Position numbers and translations under genes: made by a program
From: Butyricicoccus_A sp963601915
Lineage (GTDB): Bacteria > Bacillota > Clostridia > Oscillospirales > Butyricicoccaceae
Direction of reading: 5' to 3'
Assembly (NCBI GenBank): GCA_963601915.1
Contig: CAVCGL010000002.1
Location: 124,001 to 188,000 of the forward strand
Length of the DNA stretch: 64,000 bases
In this document: piece by piece, positions 33,926 to 42,565 of the stretch
Numbering within the stretch: the stretch's first letter is position 1
Layout: the number at the start of each line of letters is the position of its first letter
The notes under the pieces: model-generated
Seen by the model: only the letters and a program-made list of their open reading frames with translations
The model's database searches: none
Told to the model about the DNA's origin: nothing

Positions 33926-35434
33926 TTAGAACGTATCAAATGCCATACAATCGATGTAATAATCCATGAATGCCGGACTGGTAGATAAGGACAGCTCTTC
34001 CGCTTGCTGTGCCATTTGCTCGGTCTTTTCTCGCAGAGAATGATTGAGCAGCAACATGGCAGCACCGCCCAATGCGCCATTGCCAATAAAAACGGTCTTT
34101 TCCTGCAAGTCAGCGGGAAATAAGCCGATTTTAGCTGCAGAAGCATGATTCATTGTGTTGCCAAAGCCGCCAGCGACGACAAACCGCTGAATGTCCGCTG
34201 GCTCCATGTTTTCTTCGTCCAACAGGGTCAGCAGACCGCCGCAAATCGCAGATTTTGCCAGCTGAATCTGTCGAATGTCCTTTTGCGTGATAGAAATGCC
34301 GCTGTTGCCAATTTCCCATGCCTCTTCGTCGTCATCCTCCAGCTCTAAATAGCCGGAGTCATCCATTTCGCCGGTTTCCAACAGGACAGCCAATGCGTCA
34401 AGAATGCCGGAACCGCAGATACCCACAGCAGGTGTGTCTTGAACCGTCTGATACTGCACGGTATCATCCTGCAAAGACACCGTGCGAATGGCACCGGAAG
34501 CTGCCGGCATACCGGCGCTGATACCGGCACCCTCAAATGCCGGACCTGCCGCTGTTGCACAGCACAGCAGCTTGTCTGCGTGAAACAGTGCCATTTCGCC
34601 GTTTGTGCCGATGTCAGCGAGCAGCTGCGTGCCGCCGTGCTCCAAATCGGCGGCGAGAATGGCACATACAATATCCGCACCGACATACGCGCCGATACAG
34701 CGCGGCAGATATACGGGCGCACCAGCTAAGGTGCGGCGGCTGAAACAGCCAAAATACGACTGTACATCAAACGGAGATACCGCCAGAGAAGATGGATCTA
34801 AGCCTTCGTAGATATGCAGCATGGTTGCGTTTCCGGTTACAACCGATTCTTCAATGGAAGAAATACCGGTCTCTTGCAGGCATTCCTGTGCCAGCTGTTC
34901 GATTTGTTCGGCAATGCGGTCAGAAAGAACAGAAAGACCGGCTGTTTTGCACGCCTCAATGCGGGAGATGACATCGGCACCATAGCTGCGCTGCGCATTT
35001 TCTGCCAGTCGTTCCGCAAGGATACGGCCGGTCTCCCGCTCGATGAGCTGTACAGCGACAGTGGTCGTGCCAATATCAACAGCAAAGCCGTATCCGGTTT
35101 CTGTTTTCTCAAAAGGCGGGGTCTGATACCAAGCGATGATACGGGCATGTTGTTCCGTCTGGACGGAAACCGTGGCATTTCCCTCTATCGTGCAGTCGCA
35201 GGCAAGGCGAATACCGGATGCAATGTCCGCTTCGCTGAGAAGGGTCTGTTCCGCGCGAGATAACGGAGACAGTGCACCGGATGCCTGCACACGGCACTTG
35301 CCGCAGGTGTGGTTTCCGGCACAGGGAAGCGCAAAAGCCGGAACATACTGTTGCAGTAATTCACTGATGTGTTGTCCTGCTGTAACAGGAATAATCTGTG
35401 TCTGCTTGCCGAGATGAAGAGTGAGTTCAAACAT
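33926..35434 (-). CDS. RACo-like corrinoid activation protein ([2Fe-2S] + ASKHA)
   Basis: 502 residues. An N-terminal ferredoxin domain has Cys38-x5-Cys44-x2-Cys47 and Cys79 (LPCAGNHTCGKCRVQASG...RLACDC). The ASKHA ATPase core starts at YGFAVDIGTTTVAVQLI and includes LLADIGTNGEMAL, GPAFEGAGISAGMPAASGAI and RFVVAGGFGNTM. RACo and RamA-like proteins reduce inactive Co(II) to Co(I) on corrinoid proteins in an ATP-dependent step. It overlaps the hydantoinase-type gene by 8 bases. The family is clear; which corrinoid protein it serves is inferred from the neighbourhood. Confidence 0.9.
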   Translation of the reverse strand: MFELTLHLGKQTQIIPVTAGQHISELLQQYVPAFALPCAGNHTCGKCRVQASGALSPLSRAEQTLLSEADIASGIRLACDCTIEGNATVSVQTEQHARIIAWYQTPPFEKTETGYGFAVDIGTTTVAVQLIERETGRILAERLAENAQRSYGADVISRIEACKTAGLSVLSDRIAEQIEQLAQECLQETGISSIEESVVTGNATMLHIYEGLDPSSLAVSPFDVQSYFGCFSRRTLAGAPVYLPRCIGAYVGADIVCAILAADLEHGGTQLLADIGTNGEMALFHADKLLCCATAAGPAFEGAGISAGMPAASGAIRTVSLQDDTVQYQTVQDTPAVGICGSGILDALAVLLETGEMDDSGYLELEDDDEEAWEIGNSGISITQKDIRQIQLAKSAICGGLLTLLDEENMEPADIQRFVVAGGFGNTMNHASAAKIGLFPADLQEKTVFIGNGALGGAAMLLLNHSLREKTEQMAQQAEELSLSTSPAFMDYYIDCMAFDTF

Positions 35435-37484
35435 GTTCGATTTCTCCTTTTTTTGCCATCAGCTGTAAGCTGGATTCAGCAGTTACATGAATACAGGTAG
35501 AGATTTTGATGACGCCGCTGTATGCAGGAGCGGTCAGATCCTTTTGCTTAACCTGGAAGGTGATTGCACCTGTTGCGCCTTGCGCACGGAGATCCGCGGC
35601 GGCATCCTGCTCCATGCGTTCGGTCAGCCAAGCGATAGCCTGCGGTTCTTTGGCAAAGTATTTGGTTTGTCCTGCGTACAAGACCTCAAAATCTGCGATT
35701 TCATCTGTATCTGCATCTTCTGCGATTGACATGCCGTGCGGTCGAATTTCCGCGGACAAGGTTCGTGTCATACGGCCGGTAACAGCACCCAGCGCATTGG
35801 CAACCGGTGCACAATCTGGAATGATGCATTTCGCGTCCAATGCTTTGGCGGCAGTTGGCAAAAACAGATGCACAGGGCCGCCGATGCCGACGAGAACCGC
35901 CTTGGACTGAAAACCGTATTGCAGCATAGAAGAGCCTTTGGTGGCTTGGTTGCTCCATTGCAGCTCAAGAAGCTGCTGCACCCCGTCGTCTATGCCGGAC
36001 TTTTGATAGTAGGGTGAGGCGTGTTCTAACAGCATCTGAGATACAGCCAAGAAAATACGATGAGAAATCTCGGTATACACACGCTCACACAGCTGTTCTA
36101 GGCTGCACTGCATAGAAGCAGAAACAAATCGTGCGCCGAGAACGGAAGCGCGCCGTTCATATCGCGTGTAATCACCGCGCAAATGCATGATGTCTGTCGG
36201 CGTCAGGCCAGCGCGAAGGATAACGCCTGTGCGTTCTAATCCTTCTGTATGTAGATTGTATTTGTCAATTCCAAGCTCCTGCGCCGCCTGTTCTACGCTC
36301 ATAGCACCGTGTTCTAAGCGAACGCACAGCTGGCGTTCCTGTTCTGTCAGAGACAACGTGTGCCAATCCTTGCGGTTGAGCGTGAGAAATTCGTGCAGAG
36401 GCAAGGTGTGACACGGTATCCGTTGCAACAAATCTTCCAAGCAGGTGAGTATCTGCGGTTCATGCGATGCTAATACACACAGCGGAATCATTCGCGCAGG
36501 ACCGATTGTCAGCTGTCCCTGCTTGTCCCAGCGAATGCCGCTGTCTCCGCCGAGAGCAAAGGAATGGGCGAATAAGCCCTTGACCATGGTTCGCCATTTT
36601 CCGACGCGAATGCCATCTTCAGACAGCAGAGGCAAGCCGTTTTCCATCAGAGCAATATCTGTGGTTGTACCGCCCATATCTACGATGACGGCTTGATCTG
36701 CCTGCGCAAGAGTGCTGCCGCCGAGTGCCGACGCAGCAGGGCCGGACAGCAGCGTTTCCACCGCGTGATGTGCGGCATAATCCAAGCCCATCAGGCTGCT
36801 GTCTGAGCGGACAAGGTACATATCTGCGTGAATCTTTCGCTCTTGAAATGCACGGCTGACGGCGTCAAGAAAACTGCAGGTAAGCGGCAGCAGTCCGGCG
36901 TTGAGAACCGCGCTGGCAGCGCGCTCCAGACTGGACAGACCGGAAAACAAGGCGCTGGCACAAACAACCGGCAAGCCGGTTTCCTGCTGAATGATAGCAG
37001 CTGCTTGCTTTTCCAGCACGCCATGATTGCGCATTCCATAAATTTCACAGATTGCGCAGCCCTCTGCGTCATGAAACCATTCCTTGGCCTGCGTGCGCAG
37101 CAGCTGCCAGTCTGGCTCTTGGATAATTTCTCCGGTGATGGTCGTCTTGCAAGGAATATATACGATGTCATCGGGATCTGTAAAGCCGTAATCGGCACCG
37201 AATCGCGCAATTCCCTTGCGATCAATGCCCATGAGCAGCAGCTTGGGGCGGCGAAATTTGTTTTCCACACAGGCATTGGTTGCCAGCGTCGTGGAAAGTC
37301 CGGCGGCACACGCCTGCTGACACAAAGAAAGATCTAAGCCGTCGAGTGCCTCTAAGATGCCGCGTGTCAAATCATCGTATGTCGTCAATGCTTTGTTGGA
37401 ACACAGAACGGTTCCGGTGTCAAAATCATATAAAACAGCATCTGTACAGGTACCGCCGGTATCAATGCCGATTGCGTATTTCAT
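35427..37484 (-). CDS. Hydantoinase/oxoprolinase-family ATPase (HyuA-like)
   Basis: 685 residues, ATG 37484 with GAGG upstream. N-terminal MKYAIGIDTGGTCTDAVLYD and central AVIVDMGGTTTDIALMENG are the two HyuA motifs of the actin-like ATPase fold, with GLSTTLATNACVENK and GIGGPVHLFLPTAAKALDA as further landmarks. Known members cleave hydantoin or oxoproline rings with a HyuB partner, but no HyuB lies here. It is translated just before the RACo-like protein, which points to a role with the corrinoid system, either ATP-driven activation or conversion of a ring substrate. The latter fits less well. Confidence 0.85.
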   Translation of the reverse strand: MKYAIGIDTGGTCTDAVLYDFDTGTVLCSNKALTTYDDLTRGILEALDGLDLSLCQQACAAGLSTTLATNACVENKFRRPKLLLMGIDRKGIARFGADYGFTDPDDIVYIPCKTTITGEIIQEPDWQLLRTQAKEWFHDAEGCAICEIYGMRNHGVLEKQAAAIIQQETGLPVVCASALFSGLSSLERAASAVLNAGLLPLTCSFLDAVSRAFQERKIHADMYLVRSDSSLMGLDYAAHHAVETLLSGPAASALGGSTLAQADQAVIVDMGGTTTDIALMENGLPLLSEDGIRVGKWRTMVKGLFAHSFALGGDSGIRWDKQGQLTIGPARMIPLCVLASHEPQILTCLEDLLQRIPCHTLPLHEFLTLNRKDWHTLSLTEQERQLCVRLEHGAMSVEQAAQELGIDKYNLHTEGLERTGVILRAGLTPTDIMHLRGDYTRYERRASVLGARFVSASMQCSLEQLCERVYTEISHRIFLAVSQMLLEHASPYYQKSGIDDGVQQLLELQWSNQATKGSSMLQYGFQSKAVLVGIGGPVHLFLPTAAKALDAKCIIPDCAPVANALGAVTGRMTRTLSAEIRPHGMSIAEDADTDEIADFEVLYAGQTKYFAKEPQAIAWLTERMEQDAAADLRAQGATGAITFQVKQKDLTAPAYSGVIKISTCIHVTAESSLQLMAKKGEIEHV

Positions 37485-37609
37485 GGTGTATGCCTCATTT
37501 CCTTGTATAATCATCTATAGTATACCATGATACTGCATAGGAAGATAGAACGATTGTATGCATCCGACTTTGCCTCGATGGTACAATCTTGCCCAACTGA
37601 CAAAAATAC

Positions 37610-37638
37610 TTGCGAATAAAACACAGAAACGATATACT
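37610..37638 (+). promoter_or_regulatory. Promoter of the DUF1638 gene
   Basis: -35 TTGCGA (37610-37615), 17-base spacer, -10 TATACT (37633-37638). The region also supplies the divergent HyuA-like gene, whose promoter was not clear by eye. Confidence 0.65.
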
Positions 37639-37674
37639 GATACCAATACCAGTGAAAAATGGGGAGGATAAAAC

Positions 37675-38442
37675 ATGCGCATTGCGATAATTGGATGCAT
37701 GGTCATGAATCGAGAGATCAATTTGCTGGCATCGAAGAGTGAAAATATTATACGAATCTGGTGGCTGCGGCAGGGACTGCATGACACACCGGATATTTTG
37801 CGTGCACAATTGCAGAAAACCATTGATGACATTGAGAGAGAAAATCAGGAACTGCGCGAAAGCCAGCGGTTTGATGCGATTGTCTTGGCATATGGTCTGT
37901 GCTCCAACGGCGTCATCGGTTTGCGCAGCCGCACGCTGCCGATTGTCGTGCCGCGGTGCGATGATTGTATCTCTCTGTTTTTAGGCTCTGCGGAGCGGTA
38001 TCGGATGCTGTTTCGAGAGATGCAGGGGGTATACTGGTACAATCGCGGTTGGATTGAGCAGGCGTTTACACCGTCAAGAGAGAACTATCAAAAACAGAGA
38101 GCAGAGTATGCCCGGGATTATGGTGAGGAAAACGCGGATTATCTGATGGAATGTACCAATAATTGGATGGCAAATTATCGATGCTGTGCGTATATCACCA
38201 GTCCGCTTGGAGATGATCCGAAGGTGGAAGCCTATGTCAAACGAGCTTCGGAGGATTTCGGTTGGGAATATCGGCGCGTGCCCGGCAGCATGATGTATTT
38301 GGAATCCTTGGTCAATGGCCCGTGGAGCGATGAGCAGTTTTTGATTTGTCTGCCGGAAAGTCAGATTGAAGCGGATTATACGGACAGAAAATTCCATTGT
38401 GTGCCGTGCAATGTAGACGATTGGTCGGCGAGCACAATTTAA
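37675..38442 (+). CDS. DUF1638 family protein
   Basis: 255 residues, GGGGAGG before the ATG. It opens with MRIAIIGCMVMNREI and has DAIVLAYGLCSNGVIGLRSRTLPIVVPRCDDCISLFLGS, typical of DUF1638, then a C-terminal Rossmann-like stretch. Many conserved Cys may bind metal. Known relatives are often linked with corrinoid methyltransferases in anaerobes. No reaction is assigned. It is 101 bases before the corrinoid protein gene. Confidence 0.85.
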   Translation: MRIAIIGCMVMNREINLLASKSENIIRIWWLRQGLHDTPDILRAQLQKTIDDIERENQELRESQRFDAIVLAYGLCSNGVIGLRSRTLPIVVPRCDDCISLFLGSAERYRMLFREMQGVYWYNRGWIEQAFTPSRENYQKQRAEYARDYGEENADYLMECTNNWMANYRCCAYITSPLGDDPKVEAYVKRASEDFGWEYRRVPGSMMYLESLVNGPWSDEQFLICLPESQIEADYTDRKFHCVPCNVDDWSASTI

Positions 38443-38543
38443 GCAATTTCGTCCTAAAAAGAACAATTGGGTACAAGATTTCACGCAGGGAATGTCGTAC
38501 AATACTCTCAGAGGAAAACATAAAACCAAAGGAGAGATTTTGT

Positions 38544-39188
38544 ATGAATGAGACATTGAATGAAATCAGCGAGTGGCTGCAGAAGGGCCGCGCACCGAAG
38601 GTAAAGGCTGCTGTCACCAAGGCACTGGAGGAAGGCATTCCGGCGAGCGAGATTCTGGAAAATGGTCTGCTGGCAGGCATGGACATTATCGGTCAGAAGT
38701 TTAAGAACAACGAAGTATTCGTACCGGAGGTTCTGGTAGCTGCACGTGCAATGAACCGCGGTGTAGAGATTCTGCGTCCGTATCTGGTAGAAGACGGCGT
38801 AGAAACCAAGGGTACCGTCATTCTGGGCACCGTAAAGGGCGATATGCATGACATCGGCAAGAACTTGGTTCGCATGATGATGGAAGGCAAGGGTCTGGAA
38901 GTTATCGACCTCGGTGTCGATGTACCGACGGAAAACTTCTTGGATGCTGCACGAGAGCACAATGCTAAGCTGATTTGCTGCTCCGCTCTGCTGACGACAA
39001 CCATGGGCGAGATGAAGAACGTGGTAGACGCAGTACAGGCTTCCGAGATGAATGGCAAGGTAAAGATCATGATCGGTGGCGCTCCGATTACGCAGACCTT
39101 CTGCGAGCAGATCGGCGCAGACTGCTATACACCGGACGCAGCTAGTGCAGCAGAAGCAGCACTGAAGTTCTGTGAGGAAATGGCATAA
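38544..39188 (+). CDS. Corrinoid protein (methyl-carrying B12-binding protein)
   Basis: 214 residues, AAGGAGA before the ATG. N-terminal helical cap (residues 1-~88, KVKAAVTKALEEGIPASEILENGLLAGMDIIGQKFKNNEVFVPEVL), then the B12-binding Rossmann domain: VKGDMHDIGKNLVRMMMEG holds the D-x-H-x-x-G motif with His102 as the cobalt ligand, followed by VIDLGVDVP and MIGGAPIT. It matches MtaC/MtvC-type proteins in length and order. It shuttles the methyl group between the two UroD-fold methyltransferases. Confidence 0.93.
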   Translation: MNETLNEISEWLQKGRAPKVKAAVTKALEEGIPASEILENGLLAGMDIIGQKFKNNEVFVPEVLVAARAMNRGVEILRPYLVEDGVETKGTVILGTVKGDMHDIGKNLVRMMMEGKGLEVIDLGVDVPTENFLDAAREHNAKLICCSALLTTTMGEMKNVVDAVQASEMNGKVKIMIGGAPITQTFCEQIGADCYTPDAASAAEAALKFCEEMA

Positions 39189-39203
39189 ACAAAAGCAATA
39201 TGC

Positions 39204-39236
39204 AAAAGTCCCGAAGCGTGATGCTTCGGGACTTTT
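39204..39236. terminator. Bidirectional terminator between corrinoid protein and EamA genes
   Basis: Perfect 14-bp stem AAAAGTCCCGAAGC (39204-39217) with its complement (39223-39236), loop GTGAT. Confidence 0.9.
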
Positions 39237-39257
39237 ATGTTGGAAATAAACGCAAAT

Positions 39258-40118
39258 TTATGCTTGTTTTCGGTTGTAGAAGAACATCGCAACGGATGTA
39301 CCGCAGATAATAATATAGCCGATGATGCTGAGAAAATCCGGAATCTGCTGCAGAAACAGAAAACCAAATAATGCGGCAAAGACAATCTGAGAGTAATCAA
39401 AGACAGAAATTTCTCGAGCTGGAGCGTTGGAGTACGCGGCAGTGATGGAGAACTGTCCGCCGGCAGCAGAGAGACCTGCGAGAAGCAAAAAGCCCAATTG
39501 CTGCCATGTCATCGGATGATAGGCAAACAGCAGATACGGCAGGCAGAACAAGCAGGAGAAGGCGGAAAAGAAGAACACGATAAATGGTCCGCGCTCACCG
39601 TTTAAGCTCAGCTTACGCACCATTGTATAGGCTGTGCCTGCGCCGAGACCGCCTAAAGCGCCAATGAATGCCGGAAGAGAGCTCATCGACGAAAAGCCCG
39701 GCTTAATGATACACAGTGCGCCGAGAAACGCGATGATGACAGCGGAAATCTGCACCGGTGTTACTTTTTCCTTCAGATAAAAATACGAAACAATGATCGC
39801 AAAGAATGGCGACAGCTTGTTGAGCATCGAGGCGTCTGAGAGCACCAGATGATCGATGGCATAATAATTGCACAGGATGCCCAACGTGCCGAAGGTAGCC
39901 CGCGCAATGAGCTGCGGGAGATTGTTATAATTGAACCGGAATTTTTCCTCCGTGCGCAGCAGGACGATGACTGCAAATACCAGTGCGACGAGATTGCGGA
40001 AAAAGCTCTTTTGCATCGGCGGCAAATCGCCGGACAGCCGGACAAATAAATTCATGAGTGCAAAGAAAAACGCAGATAAGATAATAAAGCAAATGCCTTT
40101 GGTTTTGTTGTTTGTCAT
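39258..40118 (-). CDS. EamA-family (DMT) transporter
   Basis: 286 residues with ten membrane helices in two EamA repeats: FIILSAFFFALMNLFVRLSGDLPPMQKSFFRNLVAL and GTAYTMVRKLSLNGERGP. The start at 40118 (MTNNKTKGICF) matches relatives; an ATG 15 bases upstream is possible. It shares a terminator with the corrinoid gene and may carry a substrate or product of that pathway, but this is only from position. Confidence 0.88.
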   Translation of the reverse strand: MTNNKTKGICFIILSAFFFALMNLFVRLSGDLPPMQKSFFRNLVALVFAVIVLLRTEEKFRFNYNNLPQLIARATFGTLGILCNYYAIDHLVLSDASMLNKLSPFFAIIVSYFYLKEKVTPVQISAVIIAFLGALCIIKPGFSSMSSLPAFIGALGGLGAGTAYTMVRKLSLNGERGPFIVFFFSAFSCLFCLPYLLFAYHPMTWQQLGFLLLAGLSAAGGQFSITAAYSNAPAREISVFDYSQIVFAALFGFLFLQQIPDFLSIIGYIIICGTSVAMFFYNRKQA

Positions 40119-40155
40119 AGTATATCGTTCCATTCTGTAGTAATTTTATGGCACG

Positions 40156-40184
40156 AAAAAAGACGAAGGTCATTCGTCTTTTTG
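40156..40184 (-). terminator. Terminator overlapping the DUF4364 stop codon
   Basis: Stem AAAGACGAA with TTCGTCTTT plus flanking GGCAC/GTGCC (40150-40188). The TGA stop of the DUF4364 gene (40170-40172) lies in the loop. Confidence 0.7.
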
Positions 40185-40721
40185 TGCCGGAAGCTCATAT
40201 TCGCTTGTCATAGCGGACAGCAGCTGTTGATACATGTCTTCTGCATGCTTTTGGAAATGAGATTCCAGATACGAAGCCTGTGCCGGACTGACCACGTGCA
40301 TTTGGACGGAAAAAACATCCTGCATCGTCAAATGTACAACATAGTCCTCTTCTCCGCACTGTTCCGTTGAAGTGGAAATCTGCGCATCTTGGCGGATTTT
40401 GCGCACAACGCGCAGGGCGGACAGCTCAGCCGCTTCCTGAACAGTAAACGGCAGGCGATTGCGAAACGCCTGTGCGGTTTGGCGTCCTTTTTCTGTGATG
40501 GAGAACACTTCCGATTCTCCCTCCAGCGATTTTTCTATGTGATGCGTATTTTGCAGCTCAGAAAATGCTTCGGATAACTCAAAATAACCAAAGCCATCGT
40601 CACACCAAGTACAAAGATCAACAATCGCAGCGAAAGAAACCGGGAATGGCAGATAAGCCATGCAGGTCAAAATCAGAAATTTGATTTCCTCTTTTGTGCG
40701 GATAAAGCCGAAACGAACCAT
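40170..40721 (-). CDS. DUF4364 winged-helix protein
   Basis: 183 residues. N-terminal MVRFGFIRTKEEIKFLILTCMAYLPFPVSFAAIVDLCTWCDDGFGYFELSEAFSELQNTHHIEKS is the usual DUF4364 opening, a winged-helix of PadR/MarR style, followed by FSITEKGRQTAQAF. It is a putative transcription regulator common in Clostridia, function unknown. Its own terminator follows inside the gene end. Confidence 0.85.
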   Translation of the reverse strand: MVRFGFIRTKEEIKFLILTCMAYLPFPVSFAAIVDLCTWCDDGFGYFELSEAFSELQNTHHIEKSLEGESEVFSITEKGRQTAQAFRNRLPFTVQEAAELSALRVVRKIRQDAQISTSTEQCGEEDYVVHLTMQDVFSVQMHVVSPAQASYLESHFQKHAEDMYQQLLSAMTSEYELPAQKDE

Positions 40722-40812
40722 AGGTACACCTCAAATCTTCCAATAATCATGTTAAGTATACCACAAACGTGGAAAAAAGCAACGAAAAACCTGCTAAATC
40801 TGCGTGGTTATC

Positions 40813-40841
40813 TTGTTCTGCATGGGAAAATATAGTACAAT
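40813..40841 (+). promoter_or_regulatory. Promoter of the RlmL-type gene
   Basis: -35 TTGTTC (40813-40818), 17-base spacer, -10 TACAAT (40836-40841). Confidence 0.65.
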
Positions 40842-40874
40842 GAAATCAATCAATTTCGGATAAGGATATGGATT

Positions 40875-42092
40875 ATGAACTATGAATTTTGTTGTCCGAC
40901 GCTGTTCGGACTGGAAGGAATTGTCGGCGATGAGCTGCGCCACAATGGCGGCTTGACCGATGTTCGTGTAGAAAATGGCCGCGTCTTTTTCTCTGGCGAC
41001 GAGCATACTCTGGCATGGGCGAATCTGTGGCTGCGCTGTGCAGAGCGTGTACTCATTAAAGTGGGAGAATTTCCGGCTCGCACGTTTGAAGAACTGTTTG
41101 AAGGTGTATACGAGCTGCCATGGCTGGACTATATTGAGAAGGACTGTGCGTTTCCTGTCAAGGGCTATGCGCTGGATTCTCAGCTGCACAGCATTCCGGA
41201 CTGCCAGAGTATTGTCAAGAAGGCGATTGTCAAGAGCTTGTCGGAATCGTATGGCATCACATGGTTTGAAGAGACTGGTGCGCGCTGTCAGGTGCAGTTT
41301 TCCATCGTACACGATGTAGCCACGCTGTATTTGGACACCTCCGGTGCCGGTCTGCATAAGCGCGGCTACCGCGCCAATGCCAATGAAGCACCGCTGCGTG
41401 AGACATTGGCGGCAGCAATGGTACAGATTTCCAGGTTCCGCGGCTGGGGAGAATTTTTTGACCCGTTCTGCGGCTCCGGCACGATTCCGATTGAAGCAGC
41501 TATGATTGCCATGAACCGCGCACCGGGCCTCATGCGCTCCTTTGATGCGGAAAAATGGGACTTTGTTGCACCGGAAATCTGGAGACAGGAACGGGAACGG
41601 GCATTAGATGTCATCTATCGAGACCGAACCTATGATATTCATGGCTGCGATATTGACCCGGCATGTGTGGAGCTGTCGATAGAAAACGCCAAAAAGGCGG
41701 GGGTGGATCACACGGTTCACTTTGAAGAAAAAGACGCCTGCGCGTGCCGATTGAAAAACCGTGAGGGCACATTGATCGCCAATCCGCCGTATGGAGAACG
41801 GATGATGGATGTCAATGCGGCGCGGAAATTGCTGAGAAATTTTGGCACAGCGGCAGCTTTATCGCCAATGAAGCAGTATATTATCAGCTCTGATGAGAAA
41901 TTTGAGGAGTTTTACGGGGTAAAAGCGGATAAAAAGCGAAAATTGTACAACGGTATGCTGCGCTGCAATCTGTTTATGTACTATCAGCCGCCGGAGAAGC
42001 GCAAGAAGCTCCGCTCGGCACAGCCGATAAACAAAGCACGTAAAAATGTTGCAAAAAACCGCAAAAACTACCAAAATAAACGAGATAAATAA
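40875..42092 (+). CDS. THUMP-domain class I SAM RNA methyltransferase (RlmL/YpsC-like)
   Basis: 405 residues. N-terminal ferredoxin-like and THUMP region (LFGLEGIVGDELR...), then the methyltransferase core with FFDPFCGSGTIPIEAAMIAMNRAPG (SAM motif I) and LIANPPYGERM (catalytic NPPY). A basic C-terminal tail (residues ~365-405, rich in K/R/N) probably binds RNA. It should methylate 23S rRNA guanine (m2G), like the RlmL half of E. coli RlmKL. Confidence 0.92.
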   Translation: MNYEFCCPTLFGLEGIVGDELRHNGGLTDVRVENGRVFFSGDEHTLAWANLWLRCAERVLIKVGEFPARTFEELFEGVYELPWLDYIEKDCAFPVKGYALDSQLHSIPDCQSIVKKAIVKSLSESYGITWFEETGARCQVQFSIVHDVATLYLDTSGAGLHKRGYRANANEAPLRETLAAAMVQISRFRGWGEFFDPFCGSGTIPIEAAMIAMNRAPGLMRSFDAEKWDFVAPEIWRQERERALDVIYRDRTYDIHGCDIDPACVELSIENAKKAGVDHTVHFEEKDACACRLKNREGTLIANPPYGERMMDVNAARKLLRNFGTAAALSPMKQYIISSDEKFEEFYGVKADKKRKLYNGMLRCNLFMYYQPPEKRKKLRSAQPINKARKNVAKNRKNYQNKRDK

Positions 42093-42140
42093 TATTCATA
42101 ATTTATTTACAAAAAACTTTGAAATTTTGGGAAAAAATAC

Positions 42141-42169
42141 TTGCGTATTTCGGAAAAATGATTTAATAT
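42141..42169 (+). promoter_or_regulatory. Promoter of groESL
   Basis: -35 TTGCGT (42141-42146), 17-base spacer, -10 TAATAT (42164-42169), just upstream of CIRCE. Confidence 0.65.
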
Positions 42170-42176
42170 ATAGCTG

Positions 42177-42203
42177 TTGGCACTCGAAGGTATGGAGTGC
42201 TAA
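42177..42203. promoter_or_regulatory. CIRCE element (HrcA operator)
   Basis: TTGGCACTC-N9-GAGTGCTAA, one mismatch from the consensus TTAGCACTC-N9-GAGTGCTAA. It starts 8 bases after the -10, so HrcA would repress groESL here. hrcA itself is not in the window. Confidence 0.93.
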
Positions 42204-42243
42204 CCTCTGAATTTGTATTTTATCATCTTAGGAGGATTTTATT

Positions 42244-42528
42244 ATGAAGCTCAAGCCTTTATCTGACCGCGTTGTCATCAAGATGGTCGAAGCAGAAGAG
42301 ACCACCGCAGGCGGAATCATTCTGGCAGGTTCTGCTAAGGAGAAGCCGCAGATCGCAGAAGTTTTGGCTGTAGGCCCTGGCGGCGTTGTAGACGGCAAGG
42401 AAGTCGTTATGCAGGTCAAGGTTGGCGATAAGGTTATCACCAGCAAGTACTCTGGCACAGAGGTAAAGATCGACGGCGAGGAACTGATTATTGTTCGTCA
42501 GAACGATATTCTGGCTGTCGTAGACTAA
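42244..42528 (+). CDS. groES: Co-chaperonin GroES
   Basis: 94 residues, AGGAGG upstream. LKPLSDRVVIKMVEAEETTAGGIILAGSAKEKPQ holds the mobile loop, and KVGDKVITSKYSGTEVKIDGEELIIVRQNDILAVVD is the conserved end. It caps GroEL during protein folding. First gene under CIRCE. Confidence 0.98.
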   Translation: MKLKPLSDRVVIKMVEAEETTAGGIILAGSAKEKPQIAEVLAVGPGGVVDGKEVVMQVKVGDKVITSKYSGTEVKIDGEELIIVRQNDILAVVD

Positions 42529-42565
42529 TTGTAAATTGACTCAATAATTAGGAGGCTATTGTATT

